A stretch of 39,949 nucleotides of DNA. Source: an uncultured Lachnospiraceae bacterium. Its GTDB lineage: Bacteria > Bacillota > Clostridia > Lachnospirales > Lachnospiraceae. Below the pieces are notes generated by a model, which worked only from the letters and a program-made list of their open reading frames with translations, searched no databases and was not told the origin of the DNA. The stretch is from positions 1 through 39,949 of the forward strand of contig CADANR010000004.1 of NCBI GenBank assembly GCA_902789265.1. Direction: 5' to 3'. The position numbers and the translations under genes are program-made. This document shows, piece after piece, positions 30,675-39,378 of the stretch; position 1 is the first letter of the stretch, and every line of letters begins with the position of its first letter.

Positions 30675-32648
30675 ATGTGGGAAGCAGAACAGAAAAGAAT
30701 GAGAGAATTGCATAAGATTTTAAAGGAAGCGTCGAAGGCATATTATGCCAATGATGAAGAAATCATGAGCAATTTCGAATACGATAAACTTTATGATGAA
30801 CTCATGGAACTCGAGGAAAAAACGGGCATTGTTTTGTCCGGAAGCCCGACCGTTGAAGTCGGATATGAAGCGGTTGATTTCCTGCCGAAGGAAAAACATG
30901 TATCCCCGATGCTTTCGCTTGCAAAAACAAAAAGCAGGGATGAACTGGCAGACTGGCTCGGAGATAAGGAAGGACTTCTTTCCTGGAAACTGGACGGTCT
31001 TACAATTGTTCTGACCTACGAAAACGGAGAACTTGCGAAAGCGGTTACAAGAGGAAACGGCGAGGTCGGAGAAATCATTACGCCGAATGCAAAGATGTTT
31101 TTAAATCTTCCGATCCGAATAAACTACAAAGGTAGTTTGATTCTTCGCGGAGAAGCAGTCATCGGATATGAGGATTTCAAAAAAATAAATGAAAGCATTT
31201 CGGATCCTGCCGAGCAGTATAAGAATCCGAGAAACCTCTGTTCCGGCTCCGTCAGACAGCTGAATAACGAGATTACAAAAAAGCGTAATGTCCGTTTCTT
31301 TGCATTTTCTTTGGTCAGTGCTGACGGTGTGGATTTCAATAATTCCAGGGAAGAGCAGATGAAATACCTGCAAAGTCTGGGCTTTGAAACTGTATATTAT
31401 AAGCGTGTTACGAAACAGACAATACATAGTGCAATCGAGTGGTTTGAAAAAGAAATCGAAACCTATGATATACCGTCCGACGGACTGGTACTTACTTATG
31501 ATGATATCGCATATGCCGTATCTTTAGGAAATACGGCGAAATCCCCGAGAGGTTCCATTGCATTTAAGTGGCAGGATGAAGTTGCGGTTACAACACTGAA
31601 ATACATTGAATGGTCTCCTTCCAGAACGGGCTTAATTAATCCGGTTGCGGTATTTGAACCTGTGGAATTGGAGGGAACCACGGTATCCCGTGCATCCGTT
31701 CATAACGTCAGCGTAATGCGAAGCTTAAAACTGGGAATCGGGGATAAAATCACCGTATATAAAGCCAACATGATTATTCCGCAGATCGCGGAAAATTTGA
31801 CATGTTCCGATTCGGTAGAAATACCGAAAAAATGTCCGGTATGCGGCCACGATACCGTAATTCAGGAACAGAATGAAGCGAAAACTTTAATGTGCTTAAA
31901 TCCGGAATGCCCGGTAAAAAAGGTAAAAGCATTTACGCTTTTTGTAAGCAGGGACGCAATGAATTTTGACGGTCTTTCCGAAATGACAATTGAGAAATTC
32001 ACGGAAAAAGGAATCATTAAGGAATATGCGGATTTCTATAAGCTCGCTGCATTTAAGGATGTTATCGTGAATATGGAGGGCTTCGGTGAAACCTCTTATC
32101 AAAACCTTTTGGACAGTGCAGAGAAAACCAGAAAGACAACTCTGGCAAAAGTCCTTTGCGGACTCGGAATCGCAGGTGTCGGTGTAGCAAATGCAAAACT
32201 GATTGCAAGACATTTTGATGACGATATGAACCTTCTTCGAAATGCAACCATGGAAGAAATCAGTGAAATCGAAGGTGTCGGAGAAGTTATCGGAAAGAGT
32301 GTTACGGAATACTTTGGGAATCCCGTGAAATGTGAAGAACTGAATCACCTTCTTGCTGAACTGGAGATTCAGAAAACCGAAAGAGGAGAGGATGAATCGG
32401 CTCTTGCCGGCAAAACCTTCGTAGTAACCGGAAGCTTAAATCATTTCAAAGACCGGTCTGCACTGAAGGAACGTATCGAAACCAAAGGAGGCAAGGTTTC
32501 CGGAAGCGTATCTTCCAAGACAGAGTGCCTGATTAACAATGACATTAATTCGACGAGCGGAAAGAATAAGACTGCGAAGGAACTTGGCATTCCGATTCTT
32601 TCCGAGGACGATTTCCTTTCTAAATATGGGGTCATGGCGGATTTCTAA
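30675..32648 (+). CDS. ligA: NAD-dependent DNA ligase
   Basis: The 657-residue enzyme seals nicks using NAD+. Parts in order: Ia domain with YYANDEEIMSNFEYDKLYDEL, adenylation domain with the active Lys in WKLDGL (about 104), LRGEAVI, KWQDEVAVTTL, OB fold, four-Cys zinc finger CPVCGHD / CLNPECPVKK (about 393-417), HhH repeats with GLGIAGVGVANAKLIA, and a BRCT domain (about 575-657). Motif IIIa reads TRGNGEVGEIIT where most LigA have TRGDGxxGEDVT. The length is near normal. AAGGAG lies upstream of the ATG. Confidence 0.95.
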   Translation: MWEAEQKRMRELHKILKEASKAYYANDEEIMSNFEYDKLYDELMELEEKTGIVLSGSPTVEVGYEAVDFLPKEKHVSPMLSLAKTKSRDELADWLGDKEGLLSWKLDGLTIVLTYENGELAKAVTRGNGEVGEIITPNAKMFLNLPIRINYKGSLILRGEAVIGYEDFKKINESISDPAEQYKNPRNLCSGSVRQLNNEITKKRNVRFFAFSLVSADGVDFNNSREEQMKYLQSLGFETVYYKRVTKQTIHSAIEWFEKEIETYDIPSDGLVLTYDDIAYAVSLGNTAKSPRGSIAFKWQDEVAVTTLKYIEWSPSRTGLINPVAVFEPVELEGTTVSRASVHNVSVMRSLKLGIGDKITVYKANMIIPQIAENLTCSDSVEIPKKCPVCGHDTVIQEQNEAKTLMCLNPECPVKKVKAFTLFVSRDAMNFDGLSEMTIEKFTEKGIIKEYADFYKLAAFKDVIVNMEGFGETSYQNLLDSAEKTRKTTLAKVLCGLGIAGVGVANAKLIARHFDDDMNLLRNATMEEISEIEGVGEVIGKSVTEYFGNPVKCEELNHLLAELEIQKTERGEDESALAGKTFVVTGSLNHFKDRSALKERIETKGGKVSGSVSSKTECLINNDINSTSGKNKTAKELGIPILSEDDFLSKYGVMADF

Positions 32649-32724
32649 ACGTATATGCTCACATCAATCATCACCACCACCCAAGCATTTTTTGATTTTA
32701 TGGTTTGAAATTAGTCATTAAACA

Positions 32725-32865
32725 GCGGACGATTCGCATGTTTGTATCCGCAGGTACTTGATGAGCGTCGGTTCTTAATGAGCAAGACGTCAGTCAAAGC
32801 GAATTTAGAACCGCTACGTGAATCATGTAGCGAGAGCGTGCATGCGGGACGAATATGCGAATCGG
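32725..32865. ncRNA. Structured intergenic element between ligA and metA (candidate RNA or repeat)
   Basis: The 306-base gap 32649-32954 contains a nested structure. Outer helix: CGATTCGCATGTTTGT (32730-32745) pairs with ACGAATATGCGAATCG (32849-32864) with only wobble exceptions, continuing through TCCGC / GCGGG. Inside are hairpin CGGTTCTTAATGAGC / GCGAATTTAGAACCG (32769-32783, 32799-32813) and, directly adjoining, CTACGTG / CATGTAG (32814-32820, 32824-32830). There is no T-run. It lies upstream of the metA promoter, so it is not a metA riboswitch from that start. I know no matching family. Confidence 0.55.
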
Positions 32866-32886
32866 AAGCGTACGTTAAAACTACAC

Positions 32887-32915
32887 TTTAAAAATACAAG
32901 AAAAAATGCTATAAT
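32887..32915 (+). promoter_or_regulatory. Promoter of metA
   Basis: TATAAT (32910-32915) with TTTAAA (32887-32892) at a 17-base spacing. The leader is only about 30 bases, too short for a SAM riboswitch. Confidence 0.6.
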
Positions 32916-32954
32916 ATACTATCTGTGTAAAAATAAAACTAACGGAGACGCAAC

Positions 32955-33860
32955 ATGCCAATTCGTATACAAAACGATCTCCCTGCGAAGGAGATTCTGG
33001 AAAATGAAAACATATTCGTAATGGACGAGGACCGCGCAATCCATCAGGATATCCGTCCTCTGAAAGTCATTATTTTAAATGTAATGCCCTTAAAGGAGGA
33101 GACGGAACTTCAGTTACTCAGACTGCTTTCGAACTCCCCGCTGCAAACGGACGTTACATTTCTAACCATGAGAAGTCATGTGTCCTTAAATACATCGGCA
33201 AGTCACTTGAATAAATTTTACAGTTATTTCGATGAAATAAAGGATCAAAAATTCGACGGTCTGATTATCACCGGTGCACCGGTAGAACAGATTGAGTATG
33301 AAGAAGTGGATTATTGGGAAGAACTTTGCTCCATCATGGAATGGTCGAAGATCAATGTAACCTCCACGCTTCATATTTGCTGGGGCGCACAGGCAGGGCT
33401 TTATTATCATTTCGGACTGCAGAAGAAGATGCTTCCGAAAAAGTTATCCGGTATCTATCTGCATCGTGTAATGAAAAGAAAAGAGCCGCTTGTACGTGGC
33501 TTTGATGATGAATTCTATGCGCCGCACAGCCGTTATACGGAAGTGCCCGCAGAGGATATTCATAACTGCAACGCTCTGAAAGTGGTGGCAGAGTCGGATG
33601 AAGCAGGGGTTTTCCTTTGTCTGACTGAAGACGGCAGACAGATTTTTGTCATGGGACATCCGGAGTATGACAGATACACTTTAGATTCCGAATATAAGCG
33701 TGATACATTAAAGGGAATTAATCCGGAGATTCCGATAAATTATTATCCGGAGAACAATCCGGAGAATAAGCCGCTGATGCTTTGGAGATCACACAGTATG
33801 CTTATTTATTCCAACTGGCTTAACTACTATGTATACCAGGTAACTCCTTACGAATTATAG
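32955..33860 (+). CDS. metA: Homoserine O-acetyltransferase, MetA type
   Basis: This 301-residue cytoplasmic enzyme activates homoserine for methionine synthesis. The class-I-amidotransferase-like fold carries the catalytic Cys142 in HICWGAQA and the dyad His235 and Glu237 in GHPEYD. The acyl donor of this family depends on residue 111: Gly in E. coli (succinyl-CoA), Glu in Bacillus cereus (acetyl-CoA). Here it is Glu111 in GAPVEQ, so acetyl-CoA is predicted even though databases often call this family O-succinyltransferase. The ATG has GGAG upstream (32943-32946). The rhomboid-like gene follows nine bases later. Confidence 0.95.
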   Translation: MPIRIQNDLPAKEILENENIFVMDEDRAIHQDIRPLKVIILNVMPLKEETELQLLRLLSNSPLQTDVTFLTMRSHVSLNTSASHLNKFYSYFDEIKDQKFDGLIITGAPVEQIEYEEVDYWEELCSIMEWSKINVTSTLHICWGAQAGLYYHFGLQKKMLPKKLSGIYLHRVMKRKEPLVRGFDDEFYAPHSRYTEVPAEDIHNCNALKVVAESDEAGVFLCLTEDGRQIFVMGHPEYDRYTLDSEYKRDTLKGINPEIPINYYPENNPENKPLMLWRSHSMLIYSNWLNYYVYQVTPYEL

Positions 33861-33869
33861 AGGTATTGT

Positions 33870-34829
33870 ATGGAACATTTTTTGGCAAAATTGGAAAAGA
33901 AATTCGGCAAGTACGCAATTCGTAACCTGCCTTTATATCTGGTCATTTGCTATGGCTTCGGCTATTTGATGAATATCTTCAAGCCGGAATGGATTTATGT
34001 GGTGAACTTAAATCCGTACGCCATTCTGCACGGACAGGTCTGGAGACTCGTGACCTGGATCCTCGTACCGGAGCAGACCAGCATCTTTTTCGTAATAATC
34101 GTTCTGTATTTCTATTATTCCCTCGGGCGGACGCTGGAGAAAAACTGGGGCAGCTTTTTATTTAACGTCTATTTCTTCTCCGGATTCATTTTGACAATCT
34201 TAGGTGCTTTCGGACTGTATTTGTATTTCAATACGCTCGGCGCATCCTGGATTCAGCAAAATGAGAGCCTCTTTGCATACATGGTTCAGGGAAATGCGAA
34301 TATCTATGCGGGAGAACAATGGCCGACACTTCTTGGCGGAAACTACGCCTGGTCCTATATCGCCACGTTTTTCTCCACGTATTATATCAATTTATCAATT
34401 TTCCTTGCCTTTGCAATTATGTTCCCGGAGATGAAGATTTATATTTTCTTCATCATTCCGATCAAGGTAAAAATCATGGGAATCATCTATGTCGTGATTC
34501 TTGCAATCAATATTGCGCTTGCATTCGTTCAGGGTGGCGTAAGCTACGGACTTCTGAATCTTGTATCAATCGGGGCATCGCTTCTTAACACGCTCTTATT
34601 TTTCATCTACACGAAGCGGGGCAGATATAAATCTCCGAAGGAAATTAAGAGGCAGCATGATTACAAGGTAAAAATCAAAGCCGCAGCGAAACAGACGCAC
34701 CATAAGTGTGCTATTTGCGGACAGACGGAGGAATCAAATCCGAATCTGACCTTTCGTTACTGCTCCAAATGTAAGGGAAATTACGAGTATTGTAACGAGC
34801 ATTTGTTTACACATAAGCATGTGGAATAG
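33870..34829 (+). CDS. Rhomboid-like membrane protein with C-terminal zinc ribbon
   Basis: The 319 residues contain about six hydrophobic helices and end in a cytoplasmic zinc ribbon (about 280-316: CAIC, CSKC, CNEH and a terminal HKHV). The membrane part resembles the rhomboid superfamily, with the HGQVWRLVTWI element after helix 1 and a tightly packed helix order. The GxSG serine motif and catalytic His of active rhomboids are not visible, so this looks like an inactive relative (compare iRhoms and derlins). Function is unknown. It shares a transcript with metA by spacing (nine bases), which may be fortuitous. Confidence 0.72.
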   Translation: MEHFLAKLEKKFGKYAIRNLPLYLVICYGFGYLMNIFKPEWIYVVNLNPYAILHGQVWRLVTWILVPEQTSIFFVIIVLYFYYSLGRTLEKNWGSFLFNVYFFSGFILTILGAFGLYLYFNTLGASWIQQNESLFAYMVQGNANIYAGEQWPTLLGGNYAWSYIATFFSTYYINLSIFLAFAIMFPEMKIYIFFIIPIKVKIMGIIYVVILAINIALAFVQGGVSYGLLNLVSIGASLLNTLLFFIYTKRGRYKSPKEIKRQHDYKVKIKAAAKQTHHKCAICGQTEESNPNLTFRYCSKCKGNYEYCNEHLFTHKHVE

Positions 34830-34913
34830 TGAGTGAAGCAGAAGAATAAACCTATATTTGCAGCAATATAACAGTATACACAGAGTAACAATTTGGAATA
34901 AGAGTAGTAAAAC

Positions 34914-35702
34914 ATGAATCAGGAAGAATTATTCAGCGAACAGCTTGCAGAATTAAGGGAACTTGCGAAGAATCAAAACGGCACGGTTTCCGTTTCAGAC
35001 GTCAAAGAAGCATTCAGTGAAATGGAACTCGATGATGCCCAGATTAAGCTGATTCTGGATTATTTAAAAGAAAATACAAGAATTAAAGTCGGGAATGAAG
35101 ACGGCGAAGAAACGGAATTATCCGGCGAGGATGCAGGATATATTAAGCTTTATTTGGAAGAATTAAAGGCTTTGCCGGAGGTAAATGACGGAAAGAAACG
35201 TGTTCTTTTCATGGGAGCGATGAACGGTGAAAAGACAGCGAAGGAAGAACTGATGACCGCACTTCTTCCGCAGGTTGTGGATATTGCAAGACTTTATGCA
35301 GGGCAGGGTGTTCCTTTGGAAGATTTAATCGGAGAAGGAAACGTGGCGCTTACCATGTCCATGGATGTTATCGAACAGGAAGAAACTCCGGAAGAAGCAG
35401 AAGAGATGGTTGCAGGCATGATTATGCGTGCCATGGAAGAACTTGTAAATGAAGATTTGCTTTCCCAGGATGCGTTTGAGGAATGGGCGGAGCGTGCAAA
35501 TGAAGTTTTGGATAAAGCAAAGGAACTTTCGGAAGAACTCCTTCGGAAGGTAACGATTGAAGAACTTTGTAACGAAGCCGGTTTCGAGAAGGACTTCGTA
35601 ATGGATGTCTTAGAGATAACCGGAGGCGGAATCGAGTATCTGGAAATCCCGGGAGACAATCAGGAGAATGCCGCCAATCCGAAAAAAACGGATAATAATT
35701 AA
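34914..35702 (+). CDS. Sigma-70-derived protein lacking region 4
   Basis: The 262 acidic residues align by eye with a primary sigma factor from region 1.1 to region 3. Region 1.1: about 10-60 (TVSVSDVKEAFSEMELDDAQ). Region 1.2: YIKLYLEELKALPEV (76-90). Regions 2.1-2.2: EELMTALLPQVVDIARLYAG and GVPLEDLIGEGNVALT (111-147), the core-binding surface. Region 2.3-2.4: MIMRAMEELV (169-178), where the usual Tyr/Trp/Arg contacts are missing. Region 3: AKELSEELLRKVTIEELCNE (202-221). No region 4 follows. It may bind RNA polymerase without recognising promoters. The ribosome site is weak. The next gene starts 36 bases after the stop. Confidence 0.65.
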   Translation: MNQEELFSEQLAELRELAKNQNGTVSVSDVKEAFSEMELDDAQIKLILDYLKENTRIKVGNEDGEETELSGEDAGYIKLYLEELKALPEVNDGKKRVLFMGAMNGEKTAKEELMTALLPQVVDIARLYAGQGVPLEDLIGEGNVALTMSMDVIEQEETPEEAEEMVAGMIMRAMEELVNEDLLSQDAFEEWAERANEVLDKAKELSEELLRKVTIEELCNEAGFEKDFVMDVLEITGGGIEYLEIPGDNQENAANPKKTDNN

Positions 35703-35738
35703 CAGAAAAACAGAAGTATAACCCGAGAGGAAAAAAGA

Positions 35739-36182
35739 TTGTCAGATACCATTGACCGTTCATTTAAATATACAATGCAGGATACCACCCGGATTTATGT
35801 CGGCGGGCGAATGACCTATCAGGAAATGATTGAATGGGATGATGTCCCTTTTAAAATTAAAGCAATCGTAAACAAGGAATTTGTTCCGAATGCCGGCACA
35901 ACCGAGATTACTTTTGCGGAGCATTTCAAAAAGCTTGATAAGGATTCCTTTCTGTTTCAGGTTTGCAGAACGCTGAAGACAAAAATTAAAGTGCATGTGC
36001 CGGTGCAGAAGAAGGGGAAGGACAGCATTTCATACAAAAGCAGTATCTGTACGATTGAGGAATACCTGGACTTAATCAATGATCCGAATTCCGTACTAAC
36101 CGCAGAAGACGGAATGGTGACCGAACCGGTCACCGAGGAAATTTCCTTTTCGAAACTCGCGGTAATGTTTTATTCCGCTTAG
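35739..36182 (+). CDS. Conserved-looking protein of unknown function
   Basis: The 147 residues start at TTG with GAGAGG eight bases upstream and no better ATG nearby. It is soluble and mixed alpha/beta: RIYVGGRMTYQEMIEWDDVP, FKIKAIVNKEFVP, HFKKLDKDSFLFQVCRTLKTKI, CTIEEYLDLIND. No domain is recognised. It follows the sigma-derived gene closely, so the two may work together; that is inference. Confidence 0.7.
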   Translation: MSDTIDRSFKYTMQDTTRIYVGGRMTYQEMIEWDDVPFKIKAIVNKEFVPNAGTTEITFAEHFKKLDKDSFLFQVCRTLKTKIKVHVPVQKKGKDSISYKSSICTIEEYLDLINDPNSVLTAEDGMVTEPVTEEISFSKLAVMFYSA

Positions 36183-36361
36183 AGGATTATAAAAGGCACA
36201 AAGAGTACCTGAATAAGCTCATGAAAAGTACTGAATTTGCTAATGATTCAGCCTTTGTCAAATAGCATAATAATTGCGTATTCTTTCTGTCGAAAATGAC
36301 GAAAACACAAAACCATAGCGGAAATAAAGGCGATTTTATGATAAAATAAATTGATTATGGT

Positions 36362-36402
36362 GATGTAAAAAAGGGGATTTTACATCAGAAAAAAACTATA
36401 AT
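36362..36402 (+). promoter_or_regulatory. Inverted repeat and -10 box upstream of the EAL gene
   Basis: Perfect palindromic arms GATGTAAAA / TTTTACATC (36362-36370, 36378-36386) lie 10 bases upstream of TATAAT (36397-36402). No good -35 box is present at 16-18 bases, so the repeat covers the place where one would be. It looks like an operator for an activator or repressor. As RNA it would be a weak A/U hairpin. No c-di-GMP riboswitch consensus is seen in 36183-36441. Confidence 0.5.
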
Positions 36403-36441
36403 AATTGTGCCTGAAATTCGTTTTCACACAAGAGGAGTTAC

Positions 36442-39312
36442 ATGGGGACAACCGATAATAACGGCAACAGAATGGCATCAAACCCTCCGACGGAGAGTTT
36501 GGGAAAACATGTAGATAAGAAACAGAACAAAAACAGCTATACAGCGTTTCGTTATCTTTTGATTGTAGAGAATGTGCTGATTGCACTTGCGTTCAGTCTT
36601 TTTATTGTGGTTTATTTCAATATAACCTATATCGGACATTTAACTGTCTGGATTGCCCTGATGTTTATCTTCGGCGGCGCACTCTTAGCCGGCGGCGCAG
36701 CGATTTTTTACAGAATCGTGAAATTCTTAAGTCAGAAAGATCTTCCCGTTTATCATAATTTTTTAGGCGATGAAAATGTAGACCCGGAAACCGGTCTTTA
36801 CTATTATGACGTCTTTACCAACGAGGTAACGGACGCCATGTCTATTTCGCTGATTAACTGTTATCTTGCATCCTTCCAGCTGGAAGGATTCGAACATCTG
36901 CGTCACTTTGTAGGTTTGCAGAAAGCTGCCGAAACCATGACGGAGATTGGTGAAGTATTCCGTAAAAACGGTGCCGAGATGATGGGGCACAGGGTAATTT
37001 GCGGAACCAAGTCTTCGCATGAATTCGTTCTTTTCATTTCCGAATGTGATGATGTCAAAGAAGTCAGAACTTTCTTAAACAAGATCATGAACGAAATCAA
37101 TGCGATTCTTTTAATGCTTCCTACGGCGGAATCGTTCACCGCATACTGCGGTTTTGCCTGCTATAATACGCATGCGGACAATTATGATGACCTGATTAAA
37201 TACGCCGGCTTTGCGGTAACCGAGGCGGGCATGTTCCATAAAGTGGAGCCTCATATTTTCTCTCTTGAAACCTATAAGCGTCAGGAGAACGAGTATCTGA
37301 AGGACGATAAATTACGTAAGATCTTAGACAACAACGAACTTCAGTATAATTTCCAGCCGATTGTCGATGCCAAAACCGGTAAAATCTATGCATACGAGGC
37401 ACTCATGCGTACCGGAAAAGAAGTCGGACTTGCACCGACCGATGTGCTCGAGCTTGCAGCTCGCCAGGACCGTCTGTACGAAGTGGAGCATTATACCTTC
37501 TACAACGTAATCAAAATCATGAACGAGCATGCGGATTCCTTTGAAGACAGAAAATTATTCTTAAACAGTATTCCGACCGTTATCATCAAAGAGGGTGAAT
37601 TTGAAGAACTGATGGATAAATATCAGGACGTCATGAAGCACCTTGTTATTGAGATTACCGAGAACGGAATGCAGTCCGAAGAATCCTGCGAGATCGTTCA
37701 TAAGTACATGGAAAAATCAGGATGCGAACTTGCACTTGACGATTACGGTACGGGTTATTCCAATGCAACCACGCTTCTTAACAATTCACCGCATTATCTG
37801 AAACTGGATCACTCCATTATCATGGGTATTGATACGGACTCCAAGAAGCAGAGTCTTGTATCAAACTATATTGATTTTGCAAGCAAACACGACATGAAGA
37901 TTCTTGCGGAAGGTGTGGAAACCTTCGAAGAGTTGTTTACGGTTATCAAGCTCGGATGCGATTTGATTCAGGGCTTCTATACGGGACGTCCGAATTCCGA
38001 AATCGTCGATGCCATTGATAAGCAGATAGAAGAGCAGATTCTGGATGTAAATATTAAAGTTTCGAAAATGTCGGAAAAGAAGAAGACATATACCGCAACA
38101 AATTATGATAATATTTCCATTCTTGGAATTGCACTGGATAAATACAATGAAATCCTTGTAAAAGAACCGGTTGTCCGGATTGTCGGAGTAAAGACGAAGG
38201 ACGATATCGCAATGGAAATCCGTGTTGCGGATAATATTAAGACCAGTATTTCCATCCGTGATGTAAAGATGCGCGGAAAGAACGGACCTGTTCTTTCCAT
38301 CGGAGAGAACTCCCAGGTTATCTTAACCTTAGAAGGCGATAACGAGTTCTTCTTTGAAGGAATTAAAGTTCCGAAGACTTCGAAACTGATTGTTCGAGGA
38401 AGCGGTAACCTGACAATTCATGTAGAGCATAATAACGGTATCGGTATCGGTATGGCACAAAATGACAATAATGAGCCTTACGGAAACATGATCTTTGAAC
38501 AGGACGGTATCATCCGTGTAGAAAGTAACTCCGATACGGCAATCGGAATCGGCGGTGTGTTCGGTGACGAAGACAGTGAAATCCGTCTCGGAAGCGGTAC
38601 CTTCGAAATTCTTGCGAGTGGTTCGAAGAGCGTCGGAATCGGTTCCATGGAAGGCTATACCAGACTTACCCTGGAGAGATGCAAAATCAGAATTTATGCA
38701 TCCGGTGCGGATACGGTCGGAATCGGTACCTTCGGCGGATGGATTGATTTCTCCTCCGTTGCGGATATTGAACTGGAAGTATCCGGAAGCAATGCAACCG
38801 GTATCGGATGTCTTTACGACAGGGAAGGTTCCCTTGCATTTAACGAAGGTGTTGTATCCGTTACCAATCACTGTATGGACGGTATGGGAATCGGTTCCAA
38901 GAACGGTAACCTGGACATTCAGCTCTTCGGCGAAGAGATTTTTGTATATACGGAAGGTTCCGAGGCGGGCGGTATCGGAAACTACCGCGGTGCCGGAAAC
39001 GTATCCATCCGAAACGGTGCCATCATCAAGGTCAGCCTGATGGCCGCAATGCCGATTGCACTCGGCGGCCTGAAGGGCCGTCTGGAAATCACGGGTGGAA
39101 ATATCATGGCAGATATGGAAGGCTGCCCGCAGCCGGTTAACTCTTATAATACACCGGTATATCCGAAGGTTATTAAAGATGCGGACCTGTATTGCAAGAA
39201 GATTGAGACCGAGGAAGGAACATACCAGTATGTTGCGAATTCTTCCACGAGATTTGAAGATTTGCATATTTATCTGCCGAAGTTCTGCAGAGAGATGGAT
39301 ATACAGTTGTAG
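36442..39312 (+). CDS. Membrane c-di-GMP phosphodiesterase (degenerate GGDEF, EAL) with C-terminal beta-solenoid
   Basis: The 956 residues run: two membrane helices (about 38-60 and 67-92); a degenerate GGDEF domain (about 110-280, GTKSSHEFVLF at the signature); an EAL domain (about 295-520) with YEALMR, FLNSIP, VIEITENG, LALDDYGTGYSN, LKLDHSII, ILAEGVET and QGFYTGRP, apparently able to hydrolyse c-di-GMP; then about 400 residues of beta-rich repeats. The repeats carry GIG-like turns at about 668, 702, 732, 760, 787, 816, 844 and 873, a period of 27-34 and mostly 28-29, as in right-handed beta-helices. No membrane segment separates EAL and solenoid, so both should be cytoplasmic. GAGGAG precedes the ATG. 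A terminator follows. Confidence 0.88.
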   Translation: MGTTDNNGNRMASNPPTESLGKHVDKKQNKNSYTAFRYLLIVENVLIALAFSLFIVVYFNITYIGHLTVWIALMFIFGGALLAGGAAIFYRIVKFLSQKDLPVYHNFLGDENVDPETGLYYYDVFTNEVTDAMSISLINCYLASFQLEGFEHLRHFVGLQKAAETMTEIGEVFRKNGAEMMGHRVICGTKSSHEFVLFISECDDVKEVRTFLNKIMNEINAILLMLPTAESFTAYCGFACYNTHADNYDDLIKYAGFAVTEAGMFHKVEPHIFSLETYKRQENEYLKDDKLRKILDNNELQYNFQPIVDAKTGKIYAYEALMRTGKEVGLAPTDVLELAARQDRLYEVEHYTFYNVIKIMNEHADSFEDRKLFLNSIPTVIIKEGEFEELMDKYQDVMKHLVIEITENGMQSEESCEIVHKYMEKSGCELALDDYGTGYSNATTLLNNSPHYLKLDHSIIMGIDTDSKKQSLVSNYIDFASKHDMKILAEGVETFEELFTVIKLGCDLIQGFYTGRPNSEIVDAIDKQIEEQILDVNIKVSKMSEKKKTYTATNYDNISILGIALDKYNEILVKEPVVRIVGVKTKDDIAMEIRVADNIKTSISIRDVKMRGKNGPVLSIGENSQVILTLEGDNEFFFEGIKVPKTSKLIVRGSGNLTIHVEHNNGIGIGMAQNDNNEPYGNMIFEQDGIIRVESNSDTAIGIGGVFGDEDSEIRLGSGTFEILASGSKSVGIGSMEGYTRLTLERCKIRIYASGADTVGIGTFGGWIDFSSVADIELEVSGSNATGIGCLYDREGSLAFNEGVVSVTNHCMDGMGIGSKNGNLDIQLFGEEIFVYTEGSEAGGIGNYRGAGNVSIRNGAIIKVSLMAAMPIALGGLKGRLEITGGNIMADMEGCPQPVNSYNTPVYPKVIKDADLYCKKIETEEGTYQYVANSSTRFEDLHIYLPKFCREMDIQL

Positions 39313-39337
39313 GGATGCGTTCCCGTATGTGACCATT

Positions 39338-39370
39338 AAAGGAAATACTTCGGTATTTCCTTTCTGTTTT
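39338..39370 (+). terminator. Intrinsic terminator after the EAL gene
   Basis: Perfect 11-bp stem AAAGGAAATAC / GTATTTCCTTT (39338-39348, 39353-39363) closed by a TTCG tetraloop, followed by CTGTTTTT. Confidence 0.93.
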
Positions 39371-39378
39371 TAAGGGAT

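Noticed and set aside
32649..32954. Possible S-box or other SAM riboswitch for metA
   Set aside because: The stems do not match the S-box consensus, there is no terminator, and the predicted metA promoter lies downstream of the structure.
32818..33021. 67-codon ORF upstream of metA
   Set aside because: It overlaps the metA promoter and start in another frame and runs through the structured element.
36183..36441. Possible c-di-GMP riboswitch before the EAL gene
   Set aside because: The conserved GEMM sequence elements are not present; only a short A/T palindrome is seen.
38329..39336. 335-codon open frame on the - strand across the EAL solenoid
   Set aside because: It is antisense to a well supported coding region and has no recognisable domain; its length follows from the Gly/Ile codon bias of the repeats.
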